Assembly (NCBI GenBank): GCA_947594425.1
Contig: CANQED010000003.1
Location: 1 to 64,000, forward strand
Reading direction: 5' to 3'
DNA from: an uncultured Ruminiclostridium sp.
GTDB taxonomy: Bacteria; Bacillota; Clostridia; Oscillospirales; Ruminococcaceae
Length of the DNA: 64,000 nucleotides
A program made the position numbers and the translations under genes. Positions 26,109-34,097 of the stretch are shown piece after piece; position 1 is the stretch's first letter; each line of letters opens with the position of its first letter. The notes under the pieces were generated by a model, which saw nothing but the letters and a program-made list of their open reading frames with translations, searched no databases and was not told the DNA's origin.

Positions 26109-28811
26109 ATGTACAACGGCAAAAAAATAATAGGCGTATGCCTTACCCTTGTCCATAACAGAACGCGCGCCGACTTTGTAGAAAGGCTCGGCAGATACTG
26201 CGCGTCTAAAGATATAAAGATAATGGTATTCAACAGCGTCGTGGACTATTACAACAACGACGTATACGACGCGGGGGCGCGCTCGGTATACGACGCGATA
26301 GACTATGACATAATCGACGCGCTTATCATCCTTTCGGAGAATTTCCATAACAAAGAGGTATACGGCGATATAATAAAGGCCGCTCGCAAGAGCGCCGTCC
26401 CCGTCGTGCTTGTTGACGACGAGCGCGGCGACTGCATATCGGTCGTGAAAGAATATAAAGAGGCGTATAAGTCTGTTATGCGCCACCTTATCCGCGACCA
26501 CGGCTATACCGATACATTCTTTATCGCGGGCAGCCGCGAGAACGACCCCGTATCCACCGAGCGTATAGCGTGCTATAAGGAGGTCTTGGAGGAGAACTGG
26601 CTCGAATTTTCCGACGATTTAGTGGGCTACGGCGAATACTGGAGCAAGCCCACCTATGCGCTGATAGACAGGCTTATGGAAGAGCGCGGAAAATTGCCGA
26701 GGGCGCTTATATGCGCCAACGACTTTATGGCGATAGCCGCCTGCGAGAAGATAAAGGAAATGGGGCTGAGAGTGCCCGAGGACGTCGCGGTGACGGGCTT
26801 TGACGGCGTGCCGGACGCGAATTATTTTCATCCTAAGCTCACCACCTGCAAATCCGACGCGGACTATTTAGTACGGACCTGCGTGGACGCGATAACCGAC
26901 GCTCTTGACGGAAAGGGCGCGACGGGCAGGCTGTATCAAAAATATGACGCGGTGATAGGCTCGTCCTGCGGCTGTGCGGACATAACCGACAGCTACCGCG
27001 AGGATGTGCAGTATCTTTTTTCGACCATGCAGGAAATGGAAAGCCACGAGAGGTATATGTACGCGTGGCTTGATAAATTGATAGAAAACAGCGACATAAA
27101 TCATCTCGCAGACAAGCTGTCGCACGTTGTCTTGGACGAGTCGTATATTTGTCTTAACTCTAACTTCATCACCTCCGCGATAACGCGCGAGGCGCACAGC
27201 GCGGCGCTTCCCTCAGGGAAGATGATAGTCATCCCGCACGCGGGCAGCAAAAAATTTGATATGCTGCAGATGACAAACGCCTCGCACATAGTCCCCGACC
27301 TCGACGACTGGATAAATGACGACTCTATATATATCTTAAGCGCGATATTTGTAGTAGACGGTGAAGAATGCGGGTACTATGCGGTAAGGACGAGCGACGT
27401 ATTCTCCTGCGCGCATCAGCTCGACAGAATATCAAAGACGATAAATATAGCGCTTAATTCCGCCATGAATTATCTGCGGCAAAAGTATATGCGCGCAAGC
27501 ATAGAAAACGCCCAGCTTATTAACCCCATCACCGAGCTTCCTAACCTCAAGGGCGCGACAAAGTGGTTTGACGACTTCTCGGCCGACCCGAAAAATCACG
27601 AGATGACTATCTCGGTATCGGTGTACCTTTTGCCAAAATACAAATATATCTACGAAAACTACGGCATAAAGGACATAGAAGAGGTATTAAGGCTGACGGC
27701 GGAGCTGTTGCAGCTCGCCAACCCGAAAGATTGCTATATAGCGCATATCTCCGAGGATGAATTTATAGTGATAAACTATTATAAAGACCCTACTTCGATA
27801 AGCGACGTGATACAAAAGGCCACCTCGGTATTCTTCTCCAACGTCGAGAATTATAATAACAGCAGGGGCAAAGAGTATTATGTGGAGGTAAACTGCGGCT
27901 GCGCGGTAGCCGACGGCGGCTGGGACGGCACTCTCGCCAACTATACGAGGCTCGCGAGCATAGAATTGTACGCAAACCGCATAAAGAGCGGCGGCGGCAG
28001 TGCAGTCATTAAGGACAAGAGCCCCCAGCGCGACTATTACAACGTATTCAATATACTTGTTGAGCGCAACCTGTTCTTATATCATTTTCAGCCGATAGTA
28101 AACGCCAAAAACGGCGAGATATACGCCTATGAGGCGCTTATGCGCACAGACAGCAGCGTGGGTATGACCCCGCTACAGGTGCTCGACACCGCAAAATCAT
28201 ATAAGCGGCTGTATGAGATAGAAAAGCTGACTATGTACAACGTCATGGAGCGCTTTGCGGTGGACTTTGATACCTTTAAGGGGCGCAAGGTGTTTATAAA
28301 CTCGATACCCGGGCATTTTCTCACCAACGAGGACAAAAACGCGCTTATGAACAAGTACTCGGACTATCTTAAGTACTTTGTCTTTGAGATAACCGAGCAG
28401 GACAGCATAAGCGACGATGAGCTCGACAGCATCAAGGGCTTTGGCGGAGAAAATGACAGCACGCAAATAGCGATAGACGACTATGGCACGGGACACTCGA
28501 ATATAGTCAATCTGCTGCGCTATTCGCCTCATATAATAAAGATAGACCGCTTTCTTATCGAGAATATCAATAAGGACGTAAACAAGCAGATGTTCGTGCG
28601 CAGCACGATAGAGTTTGCGCGGCTGAACAGGATACAGGTGCTCGCAGAGGGCGTGGAGACCGCCGACGAGATGAGGACCGTAATTGACTTCGGCGTGGAT
28701 TATATCCAAGGCTATTACACCGGCAGACCGCAGTTTACGCCCATTACCGCCATTGATGAGGAGATCAAAAAGGAAATTATGGATGCTAACCCTTTGTTCA
28801 CTAATGTGTGA
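26109..28811 (+). CDS. LacI-type sensor-GGDEF-EAL cyclic-di-GMP protein
   Basis: A 900-residue cytoplasmic protein with no membrane helix. Residues about 1-285 are a periplasmic-binding/LacI-type ligand domain (ALICANDFMAIAACEKI, DVAVTGFDGV) without a DNA-binding head. A GAF-sized linker domain follows, then a GGDEF domain (about 470-610) whose active motif reads SEDEF and should be unable to make c-di-GMP. The C-terminal EAL domain keeps YEALMR, FEITEQ, DDYGTGHSN, IKIDRFLI, LAEGVE and QGYY, so it is probably an active phosphodiesterase. Ligand-controlled c-di-GMP breakdown is inferred. Its last ten codons recur at 28998-29040. Confidence 0.88.
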   Translation: MYNGKKIIGVCLTLVHNRTRADFVERLGRYCASKDIKIMVFNSVVDYYNNDVYDAGARSVYDAIDYDIIDALIILSENFHNKEVYGDIIKAARKSAVPVVLVDDERGDCISVVKEYKEAYKSVMRHLIRDHGYTDTFFIAGSRENDPVSTERIACYKEVLEENWLEFSDDLVGYGEYWSKPTYALIDRLMEERGKLPRALICANDFMAIAACEKIKEMGLRVPEDVAVTGFDGVPDANYFHPKLTTCKSDADYLVRTCVDAITDALDGKGATGRLYQKYDAVIGSSCGCADITDSYREDVQYLFSTMQEMESHERYMYAWLDKLIENSDINHLADKLSHVVLDESYICLNSNFITSAITREAHSAALPSGKMIVIPHAGSKKFDMLQMTNASHIVPDLDDWINDDSIYILSAIFVVDGEECGYYAVRTSDVFSCAHQLDRISKTINIALNSAMNYLRQKYMRASIENAQLINPITELPNLKGATKWFDDFSADPKNHEMTISVSVYLLPKYKYIYENYGIKDIEEVLRLTAELLQLANPKDCYIAHISEDEFIVINYYKDPTSISDVIQKATSVFFSNVENYNNSRGKEYYVEVNCGCAVADGGWDGTLANYTRLASIELYANRIKSGGGSAVIKDKSPQRDYYNVFNILVERNLFLYHFQPIVNAKNGEIYAYEALMRTDSSVGMTPLQVLDTAKSYKRLYEIEKLTMYNVMERFAVDFDTFKGRKVFINSIPGHFLTNEDKNALMNKYSDYLKYFVFEITEQDSISDDELDSIKGFGGENDSTQIAIDDYGTGHSNIVNLLRYSPHIIKIDRFLIENINKDVNKQMFVRSTIEFARLNRIQVLAEGVETADEMRTVIDFGVDYIQGYYTGRPQFTPITAIDEEIKKEIMDANPLFTNV

Positions 28812-28818
28812 TAACAGC
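28776..28818 (+). repeat. 43-bp direct repeat, copy 1 (gene 3' end)
   Basis: This copy holds the last codons of the EAL gene (MDANPLFTNV and stop) plus seven bases. It matches 28998-29040 at 39 of 43 positions. Confidence 0.9.
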
Positions 28819-28997
28819 ATCTATACTTCGGAAGGAAAGAGGAGCTTGAGGGGAAAACCATCAGGGTTTTCACCCTCAAGTTGGATAAGAGCCGCGCAAA
28901 GCGCGGCAAAAATCGAGGAAACCCGCTACAGCGGGTGGTCGATTTTTTGTGCAGCTTGTCGTAAAAACCGACCGCAGGGAGGGCTTCGGCAAGCTGC
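28819..28997 (+). repeat. 179-bp structured insert between duplicated gene ends
   Basis: Four stem-loops fill this stretch: 28845-28859 with 28865-28880; GCCGCGC/GCGCGGC at 28891-28907; a two-part stem at 28908-28948; and GCAGCTTG/CAAGCTGC at 28951-28958 and 28990-28997. The last arm abuts the second gene-end copy. The first hairpin, its ATCA loop and the following TTGGATAAG have counterparts at 53254-53295. There is no coding capacity and no terminal inverted repeat. Confidence 0.7.
28908..28948 (+). terminator. probable terminator of the EAL gene within the insert
   Basis: AAAAATCGA (28908-28916) pairs with TCGATTTTT (28939-28947), enclosing the inner stem ACCCGCT/AGCGGGT. It ends in a run of six T. 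Confidence 0.6.
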
Positions 28998-29040
28998 ATT
29001 ATGGACGCTAATCCTTTGTTCACCAACGTGTGATAACAGC
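28998..29040 (+). repeat. 43-bp direct repeat, copy 2 (orphan gene end)
   Basis: This copy repeats the EAL gene's final ten codons and stop without a gene attached. Its four differences from copy 1 are all third-position synonymous transitions. Confidence 0.9.
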
Positions 29041-29063
29041 CTATAAAATTTCTATAATGACGT

Positions 29064-29093
29064 AAACCGCAGGATTATATGCCTGCGGTTTTT
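29064..29093 (+). terminator. second terminator downstream of the EAL gene
   Basis: AAACCGCAGG (29064-29073) pairs with CCTGCGGTTT (29082-29091) over an 8-nt loop and runs into T5. Confidence 0.85.
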
Positions 29094-29147
29094 CAGTATG
29101 CAGACAATGCGGATAATCCCGACATCATCCGACATTATTAGACAAAG

Positions 29148-29174
29148 AAAAAACCGCAGGTAAAATTCCTGCGG
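29148..29174 (-). terminator. terminator of the PRTase-like gene
   Basis: On the minus strand CCGCAGG (29174-29168) pairs with CCTGCGG (29160-29154) over a 7-nt loop, followed by T6. The stem is identical to that of the opposing terminator at 29064. Confidence 0.85.
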
Positions 29175-29202
29175 CTAAAAATTTATGGGGATAATTAAAA
29201 TA

Positions 29203-29841
29203 TCATATTTTCGAGTAACCGTGGGCGTTTATAAGAGCGTCCACCTTTTGCTTTGCGGCGCACATGGGGCACTCTGCGGGGGTGTGGCTCTCATAGCCCG
29301 GAAAATCGGCGGGGGTGAATATGGACTGCACCTTAATGCCGTTTACCTCGTCTATCGCGCTGAAGAGTGCGGCGACGCTTACGAGCTCGCCGTTATAGTA
29401 CTTAAGGCAGTCGATACATCTGTTTATCGTCCAGCCCGTAGAGGCGCTCGAGATGAGGAGCAGCACGCGCTTGCCCCAGATCATCTGCTGGGTATCGTCG
29501 CGGAATATCATCTGATTGTTGCTGTCCATCTCGGGGGTGATGACGTTTATATTATTGTCATAATTTATCGAATGGGTGGACCCTGTGCTTAAGCTCTCCG
29601 CCAAAAACGCGCCCAGCATCTGCGTACCCTCAAGGCATACTATCGTATCTATCGGCGTGGAAGCATAGATCGAGCCGAAAACGTCTGCGGTAGCCTTAGC
29701 GTTTTTGAGCTTTAGCTTTATCTTATTTAAGTCAACGTAATAATTAACGTGAGAATGGTTAGTAGCAAAGTGTCCGGGGATAATGCCTATCTTGATATGC
29801 TTATTCTTGCTGTAGGTTATTTCTTGTGTGCGGTTTTCCAT
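29203..29841 (-). CDS. orotate phosphoribosyltransferase-like protein
   Basis: The 212-residue protein resembles a divergent PRTase group common in Clostridia, with IPGHFATNHSHVNYYVDL near the N-terminus and a C-terminal CPMCAAKQKVDALIN. The segment equivalent to the PRPP loop reads LLISSASTGWT: the TG.T part is kept but the two acidic residues expected before it (DD) are absent. It may therefore not use PRPP in the usual way. No pyr genes are nearby. It has its own promoter and terminator and diverges from spoIIA. Confidence 0.65.
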   Translation of the reverse strand: MENRTQEITYSKNKHIKIGIIPGHFATNHSHVNYYVDLNKIKLKLKNAKATADVFGSIYASTPIDTIVCLEGTQMLGAFLAESLSTGSTHSINYDNNINVITPEMDSNNQMIFRDDTQQMIWGKRVLLLISSASTGWTINRCIDCLKYYNGELVSVAALFSAIDEVNGIKVQSIFTPADFPGYESHTPAECPMCAAKQKVDALINAHGYSKI

Positions 29842-29906
29842 AACGCGCTCCTTCCTGCGGGTACATTGAGATTTGCCTTAAAGCCTGTACCGTTGCCCAT
29901 ATGATA

Positions 29907-29935
29907 ATTGTATCACATTATTGCAAAAAAATCAA
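29907..29935 (-). promoter_or_regulatory. promoter of the PRTase-like gene
   Basis: On the minus strand TTGATT (29935-29930) and TACAAT (29912-29907) lie 17 bp apart, about 70 bp before the start. Confidence 0.7.
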
Positions 29936-30027
29936 CCGTTCTAAAATAATTTTGAAGCTTTTTCCAAATATTTTTTTAAAAAACGGGCACTGCCTGTCCT
30001 TTTTCGGCACTTTTCGCAAGGAAAATA

Positions 30028-30036
30028 TGGTACAAT
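30028..30036 (+). promoter_or_regulatory. extended -10 promoter of the spoIIA operon
   Basis: TGGTACAAT fits an extended -10, 30 bp before spoIIAA; no good -35 is visible. The spoIIA operon of Bacillus uses sigma-H. An AAGGAAAAT here is reminiscent of a sigma-H -35, but I found no matching GAAT -10. Confidence 0.45.
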
Positions 30037-30066
30037 GGCACAAAACACATCTAAAGGGGCGATAAC

Positions 30067-30405
30067 ATGAAGCTTAACCTTATACGCGGGGACAAATACC
30101 TGTGCGCCGAAATAGGCGGAGATATAGACCACCACACCGCAATGCAGATACGAATGAGGCTCGACGGCGAGATAGAGCGCACTATGCCGCAGATGTTGAT
30201 ACTCGATATGTCGGGGGTGGAATTTTGCGACAGCTCGGGTATAGGGCTTATACTCGGGCGGCAAAGGCTAATGCAGTCAATGGGCGGCAATCTTACGGTC
30301 AAAAATCCCTCGGACACCGCGCGAAAGCTTATAACCCTCGCGGGGCTTTCGTACCTCATTATCAACCGTCAGCCCGAGAAAAAAGGAGATAATAAAAATG
30401 GCTAA
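30067..30405 (+). CDS. spoIIAA: anti-sigma-F factor antagonist
   Basis: STAS-domain protein (112 aa) that, when dephosphorylated, releases sigma-F from SpoIIAB in the forespore. The phosphorylation site is visible in FCDSSGIGLILGR near residue 57. It starts behind AAAGGGGC and overlaps spoIIAB by 8 bp. The order AA-AB-sigF is the standard spoIIA operon and identifies it among STAS proteins. Confidence 0.95.
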   Translation: MKLNLIRGDKYLCAEIGGDIDHHTAMQIRMRLDGEIERTMPQMLILDMSGVEFCDSSGIGLILGRQRLMQSMGGNLTVKNPSDTARKLITLAGLSYLIINRQPEKKGDNKNG

Positions 30406-30844
30406 GAAAGAATACGTAAACTACTTTAAGCTGAGCATACCCGCGCTCTCGCGCAACGAAAGCTACGCGAGGGCGGCGGTGGCGGCCTTTGCGGCGCAGC
30501 TCGACCCGACGATAGAGGAAATAAACGACATTAAGGCGGCGGTGTCCGAGGCGGTGACTAACTGTATAGTGCACGCCTATTCCGACCCGTCGGGGATAAT
30601 AGACATAACCGCGCGGCTGTATGACAGCGGGATATACATAAAGATAAGGGACAAGGGCTGCGGGATAGCCGACATACAGCAGGCTATGACCCCGCTTTAT
30701 ACCTCGTCGCCCGACAGCGAGCGCGCGGGGCTGGGCTTTGCGGTGATGGAGAGCTTTACCGACAGGCTGAGAGTAAGCTCGGCGGTCGGGCGCGGCACTA
30801 CCGTGATAATGGAAAAGAATATAGGCAAAAAGGCAGTTTTATGA
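30398..30844 (+). CDS. spoIIAB: anti-sigma-F factor, serine kinase
   Basis: GHKL ATPase (148 aa) that binds and inhibits sigma-F and phosphorylates SpoIIAA. The N box (EAVTNCIVHAY), G1 box (DKGCGI) and G2 region (SERAGLGFAVMESF) are intact. Its start lies inside spoIIAA with AAAAGGAG ahead, and its stop overlaps sigF by ATGA, so the three products are coupled in translation. Confidence 0.96.
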   Translation: MAKKEYVNYFKLSIPALSRNESYARAAVAAFAAQLDPTIEEINDIKAAVSEAVTNCIVHAYSDPSGIIDITARLYDSGIYIKIRDKGCGIADIQQAMTPLYTSSPDSERAGLGFAVMESFTDRLRVSSAVGRGTTVIMEKNIGKKAVL

Positions 30845-31494
30845 GTGCGGACAATTCGTTCATAACCGAACATCTCGGGCTTGTGCGCTCTATTGCCGCT
30901 AAATTTTGCGGCAGGGGGATAGATTATGACGAGCTGTATTCAGCGGGGCTTATGGGGCTGGTCAAGGCGGGAAACCGCTTTGAGCCCGAGCGCGGGCTGA
31001 AATTTTCCACCTATGCGGTGCCCGTGATAATCGGCGAGATAAAGCAGCTATTCCGCGACAGCGGCACGGTAAAGGTCAGCCGCCCGCTGAAAGAGCTGTC
31101 GCTTAAGATATGCCGACTGCGCGACGAGCTGATAAAAAACGGCGAAGAGCCGCGAATTAGCGAGCTTGCCGACCGCTTGGGGATAAGCTGCGAGCAGGCG
31201 GCTGTGGCGCTCTCGGCGGCTCAGCCCGCTGTTTCGCTCACGGTATATGACGAGGACGGAGAAAAGCAGGCGGATATAGCGGCAGACCCGCCGCAATTAT
31301 CCTCCACCGATAAAATAGCGCTTAGGCAGTCACTGCAAAGGCTAAACGCCGACGAGCGCAGGCTTATCTGGCTTAGGTACAATGAAGAATTGACGCAGGC
31401 TAAGACCGCCGAGCTGCTCGGTATGACGCAGGTGCAGGTCTCGCGCAAGGAGAAAAAGATCCTCGCTAAGCTGCGCGAGGAGTTGCTGTTATAG
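30841..31494 (+). CDS. sigF: sporulation sigma factor F
   Basis: A 217-residue sigma-70-family factor that directs early forespore transcription. Region 2 is seen in DYDELYSAGLMGLVKAGNRFEPERGLKFSTYA, interrupted here only for reading; region 3 includes VKVSRPLKEL and region 4 ends in the helix-turn-helix QAKTAELLGMTQVQVSRKEKK. Sequence alone could also suggest sigma-G, but position directly after spoIIAB makes sigma-F the clear call. No spoVA genes follow; a terminator closes the operon. Confidence 0.94.
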   Translation: MSADNSFITEHLGLVRSIAAKFCGRGIDYDELYSAGLMGLVKAGNRFEPERGLKFSTYAVPVIIGEIKQLFRDSGTVKVSRPLKELSLKICRLRDELIKNGEEPRISELADRLGISCEQAAVALSAAQPAVSLTVYDEDGEKQADIAADPPQLSSTDKIALRQSLQRLNADERRLIWLRYNEELTQAKTAELLGMTQVQVSRKEKKILAKLREELLL

Positions 31495-31505
31495 GCATAA
31501 AAATA

Positions 31506-31528
31506 CCCCTGCTAAACGCAGGGGCTTT
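31506..31528. terminator. bidirectional terminator between sigF and ktrA
   Basis: CCCCTGC (31506-31512) pairs with GCAGGGG (31518-31524) across TAAAC. CTTTAAT follows on the plus side and TATTTTT on the minus side, so it suits both converging genes. Confidence 0.8.
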
Positions 31529-31538
31529 AATCCGGAAA

Positions 31539-32189
31539 TTACAGAATATGAAATCTCTTTTGTATATCCTTAGAGTCGCCGAACACCATAATGGTCTCGT
31601 TTTCTTCAAACATTGTGTCGGGGGATACGGTAAGGCTCAGCTTGCCGTTCCTTTTTACCGCTAAGATAGTGATACTGTACTTTTTACGGATATCTATGCC
31701 GCCGACGGTCTTTCCTATCCAGTCCTTAGGCACGGATATCTCATATATCGCATACCCGTCACTAAGCTCGATATAGTCAAAAATATGCTCTGAGCTGTAG
31801 CGTATCGCCGTCCATTTAGCAAGCTGCTTTTCGGGATAAACTATCTCGTCCGCGCCGTTTCTGAGCAAGAATTTTGCCTGCACGTCCTGAGCGGCGCGGG
31901 ACACTACAAAGGTCGCCCCGAGCTCTTTTAACAGCGAGGTCGTCTCAAGCGAGCTTTGAAAATTATTGCCGATAGCGACAATGCACACGTCAAAATTCTT
32001 TATGCCCAGCGACTTTAAAAACTCCTCGTTGGTGCTGTCGCCTATCTGTGCGTTAGTGACATAAGGCAATATCGCGTCGACGCGCTCTTCTATACAGTCT
32101 ATCGCCATTACCTGCTGATTAAGCTCTCTAAGCTGCATGGCAACATGCCTGCCAAAGCGCCCGAGCCCTATCAAAAGAATTGATTTCAT
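31539..32189 (-). CDS. ktrA: KtrA/TrkA-type potassium channel regulatory subunit
   Basis: A 216-residue RCK protein: N-terminal NAD/ATP-binding Rossmann fold (ILLIGLGRFGRHVA, acidic MAIDC at the second strand end) and a C-terminal TrkA_C domain (about 140-216). It would gate the KtrB channel on the cytoplasmic face. The single RCK copy points to the Ktr rather than the duplicated Trk form. It lies 10 bp downstream of ktrB. Confidence 0.92.
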   Translation of the reverse strand: MKSILLIGLGRFGRHVAMQLRELNQQVMAIDCIEERVDAILPYVTNAQIGDSTNEEFLKSLGIKNFDVCIVAIGNNFQSSLETTSLLKELGATFVVSRAAQDVQAKFLLRNGADEIVYPEKQLAKWTAIRYSSEHIFDYIELSDGYAIYEISVPKDWIGKTVGGIDIRKKYSITILAVKRNGKLSLTVSPDTMFEENETIMVFGDSKDIQKRFHIL

Positions 32190-32199
32190 AATACCTCTC

Positions 32200-33561
32200 T
32201 CATCCTACCGTTATCTTTTCCTGCGGCAATTTGGATACGTTTCCTGTCGTACCCGATATCGTCGCGAATATTATCGTAAGTCCGCCCGCTCTGCCTATAA
32301 ACATAAGGAAGATAAGTATCAGCCTTGATACTACGCCGAGCGACGGGGTTATGCCGAGCGAGAGCCCGACCGTTCCTATCGCCGAGGCGGTCTCGAACAT
32401 ACAGCTCATAAGCGGGAGCCCCTCTACAGAGCATATCACGAGCGAGCTTAAAATGAACAATGTTATGTACATAAGCACAACGGTAGCGGCATACTTTACG
32501 GTGTCGTCCGCTATCCTGCGCCCGAAAAACGACGCGTTCTCTCTGCGGCGGAACACCGACCACGCGGTGGATATTATCACCGCGAGGGTAGTCACCTTAA
32601 TGCCGCCCGCGGTAGAGCCGGGCGCCGCGCCTATAAGCATAAGGATTATCATCACCGCCATACCCGTCTGGCTTAGCGAATTTAGGTCTATCGAGGCAAA
32701 GCCCGCCGTCCTTGCGGTCACGGTGATAAACATGGTCTCCCATATCCTTTCGCCCATGGGCTTTCCCGAGAATTCAAAAAAGAAGAAATATAAAGCGGGG
32801 ATTATCAATAGGCATGCGGTCGTGAACAGTATGACCTTGCTTTGCATACGGTATTTTTTAAGGTGGATAGTATTTGCACGCATATCGTCCCAGGTAAGAA
32901 AGCCTATGCCGCCCACTATTATCAGCAGCATGATAGCTATGTTGATAAACGGATTTACGGCATATCCCGTCATTGAGGAAAACGGCGTTACGCTGCCCAT
33001 TAGGTCAAAGCCCGCGTTGCAAAACGCCGAGACCGAGTGGAATATGGCGTACCACGTGCCCTTAAGCATACCGAAATCCGCGCAAAACGCGGGCATCATA
33101 ATAAATATGCCTATTACCTCGGTGACCAGCGTTACCTTTAGTATAAAGCCCGCAAGCCTGACTATACCTCCGACCTTAGGCGCCGCCATGGCCTCCTGCA
33201 TAGTGCTGCGCTGGACTAGCCCTATCTTTCGCCCCGAAAGAATGGCAAACCATGCGGTGACCGTGACGCTTCCGAGACCGCCGACCTGAGCGAGCAGCAT
33301 TATCACAAACTGCCCGAACCCCGACCAGTAGGTCGCGGTGTCCTGCACGACAAGTCCCGTGACGCACGCCGCCGACGTGGAGGTGAACAATGCGTCCATT
33401 AGCGACGCGCTGCTCCCCGATACAGTGGAAAAGGGCAGCTCGAGCAGCACAGTACCCACCAATATTATGGCTATATATCCTATGATAAGTATCTGAAAAG
33501 AGTTCAGACGTCTTATCTTAGTCAGTATTTTAGTGAGCGTCGTTTTAAAAATGTTAGTCAT
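32200..33561 (-). CDS. ktrB: KtrB/TrkH-type potassium uptake channel subunit
   Basis: A 453-residue membrane protein with the four pseudo-repeated pore units of the Trk/Ktr/HKT family. Selectivity-loop segments with the conserved Gly are visible in STSAACVTGL, FCNAGFDLMGS, TARTAGFASID and SAIGTVGLSLG. It moves K+ inward, driven by membrane potential or Na+. It lies between a CBS protein gene and ktrA on one probable transcript. Confidence 0.94.
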   Translation of the reverse strand: MTNIFKTTLTKILTKIRRLNSFQILIIGYIAIILVGTVLLELPFSTVSGSSASLMDALFTSTSAACVTGLVVQDTATYWSGFGQFVIMLLAQVGGLGSVTVTAWFAILSGRKIGLVQRSTMQEAMAAPKVGGIVRLAGFILKVTLVTEVIGIFIMMPAFCADFGMLKGTWYAIFHSVSAFCNAGFDLMGSVTPFSSMTGYAVNPFINIAIMLLIIVGGIGFLTWDDMRANTIHLKKYRMQSKVILFTTACLLIIPALYFFFFEFSGKPMGERIWETMFITVTARTAGFASIDLNSLSQTGMAVMIILMLIGAAPGSTAGGIKVTTLAVIISTAWSVFRRRENASFFGRRIADDTVKYAATVVLMYITLFILSSLVICSVEGLPLMSCMFETASAIGTVGLSLGITPSLGVVSRLILIFLMFIGRAGGLTIIFATISGTTGNVSKLPQEKITVG

Positions 33562-33594
33562 CGAGCGCCTTCTTCCCTAAAAAATAGCCGCCTT

Positions 33595-34005
33595 TCAGTC
33601 CTGCTCGGCAAACATTTCGGCGAAAGCCTTTATCACCGAGCGCCTTGTGATTATCCCGCAAAGGCAGCCTCTGTCGTCCACTATCGGGACGAAATTCTGC
33701 CTCAATACCGCGTCGAGCACCTGCTGTTTGTCCGCCTCAATAGTAAGCGGCGGGCAAAAATCTCTGCGAAACAGGTCGCCTACGCGGTACTTTTCTTGAT
33801 CTCTTAAGTCGGCGCTGCCTATCCTCAGCATATGCCGCAGAAAATCTCCCTCGGTGATACAGCCGAGATACTTGTCGTTTTTATCGAGGACGGGTATCGC
33901 CGTATAGCCGTGGGACCTCATACGTTCTATCCCCTGACGGACGGTCGTGTTCTCGTGGATATATTCGGTCAGTATCTTCGGGGTCATTATTTTAGCTATA
34001 TTCAT
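33595..34005 (-). CDS. tandem CBS-domain protein
   Basis: A 136-residue protein made of two CBS domains (about 5-60 and 72-130) and nothing else. Such small paired-CBS proteins bind adenine nucleotides; the CbpB/DarB type binds c-di-AMP, a known regulator of potassium uptake. Position 33 bp upstream of ktrB on the same strand makes a nucleotide-sensing link to K+ transport likely (inference). Start ATG with GAGGT upstream. Confidence 0.85.
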   Translation of the reverse strand: MNIAKIMTPKILTEYIHENTTVRQGIERMRSHGYTAIPVLDKNDKYLGCITEGDFLRHMLRIGSADLRDQEKYRVGDLFRRDFCPPLTIEADKQQVLDAVLRQNFVPIVDDRGCLCGIITRRSVIKAFAEMFAEQD

Positions 34006-34040
34006 ATTTACCTCACATTAAGCATGCTGTTAAGGCAAAT

Positions 34041-34069
34041 AGGGGCAAAACCCGTTCGGTCTTACCCCT
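34041..34069 (-). terminator. possible terminator after rplQ
   Basis: On the minus strand an 11- to 12-bp stem with two G-T pairs (34069-34058 with 34052-34041) follows the ribosomal cluster by about 30 bp. The T-tract after it is weak (TATTTG), so read-through into the CBS-ktr genes is possible. Confidence 0.45.
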
Positions 34070-34097
34070 TGTAAACTTATCGGTCTGTCAAAGCCTA

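Noticed and set aside
28776-29040. The 43-bp repeats as a transposon target-site duplication
   Set aside because: They are far too long, coincide with a gene's coding end and carry four synonymous differences, unlike a fresh target duplication.
30012-30036. sigma-H promoter for spoIIA
   Set aside because: AAGGAAAAT resembles the -35, but no GAAT-type -10 occurs at the right distance.
34019-34027. TAAGCATGC as another end of the 11.4-kb element
   Set aside because: Only nine bases match and the following bases (TGTTAAGG) differ from the GGGAG expected; chance is likely.
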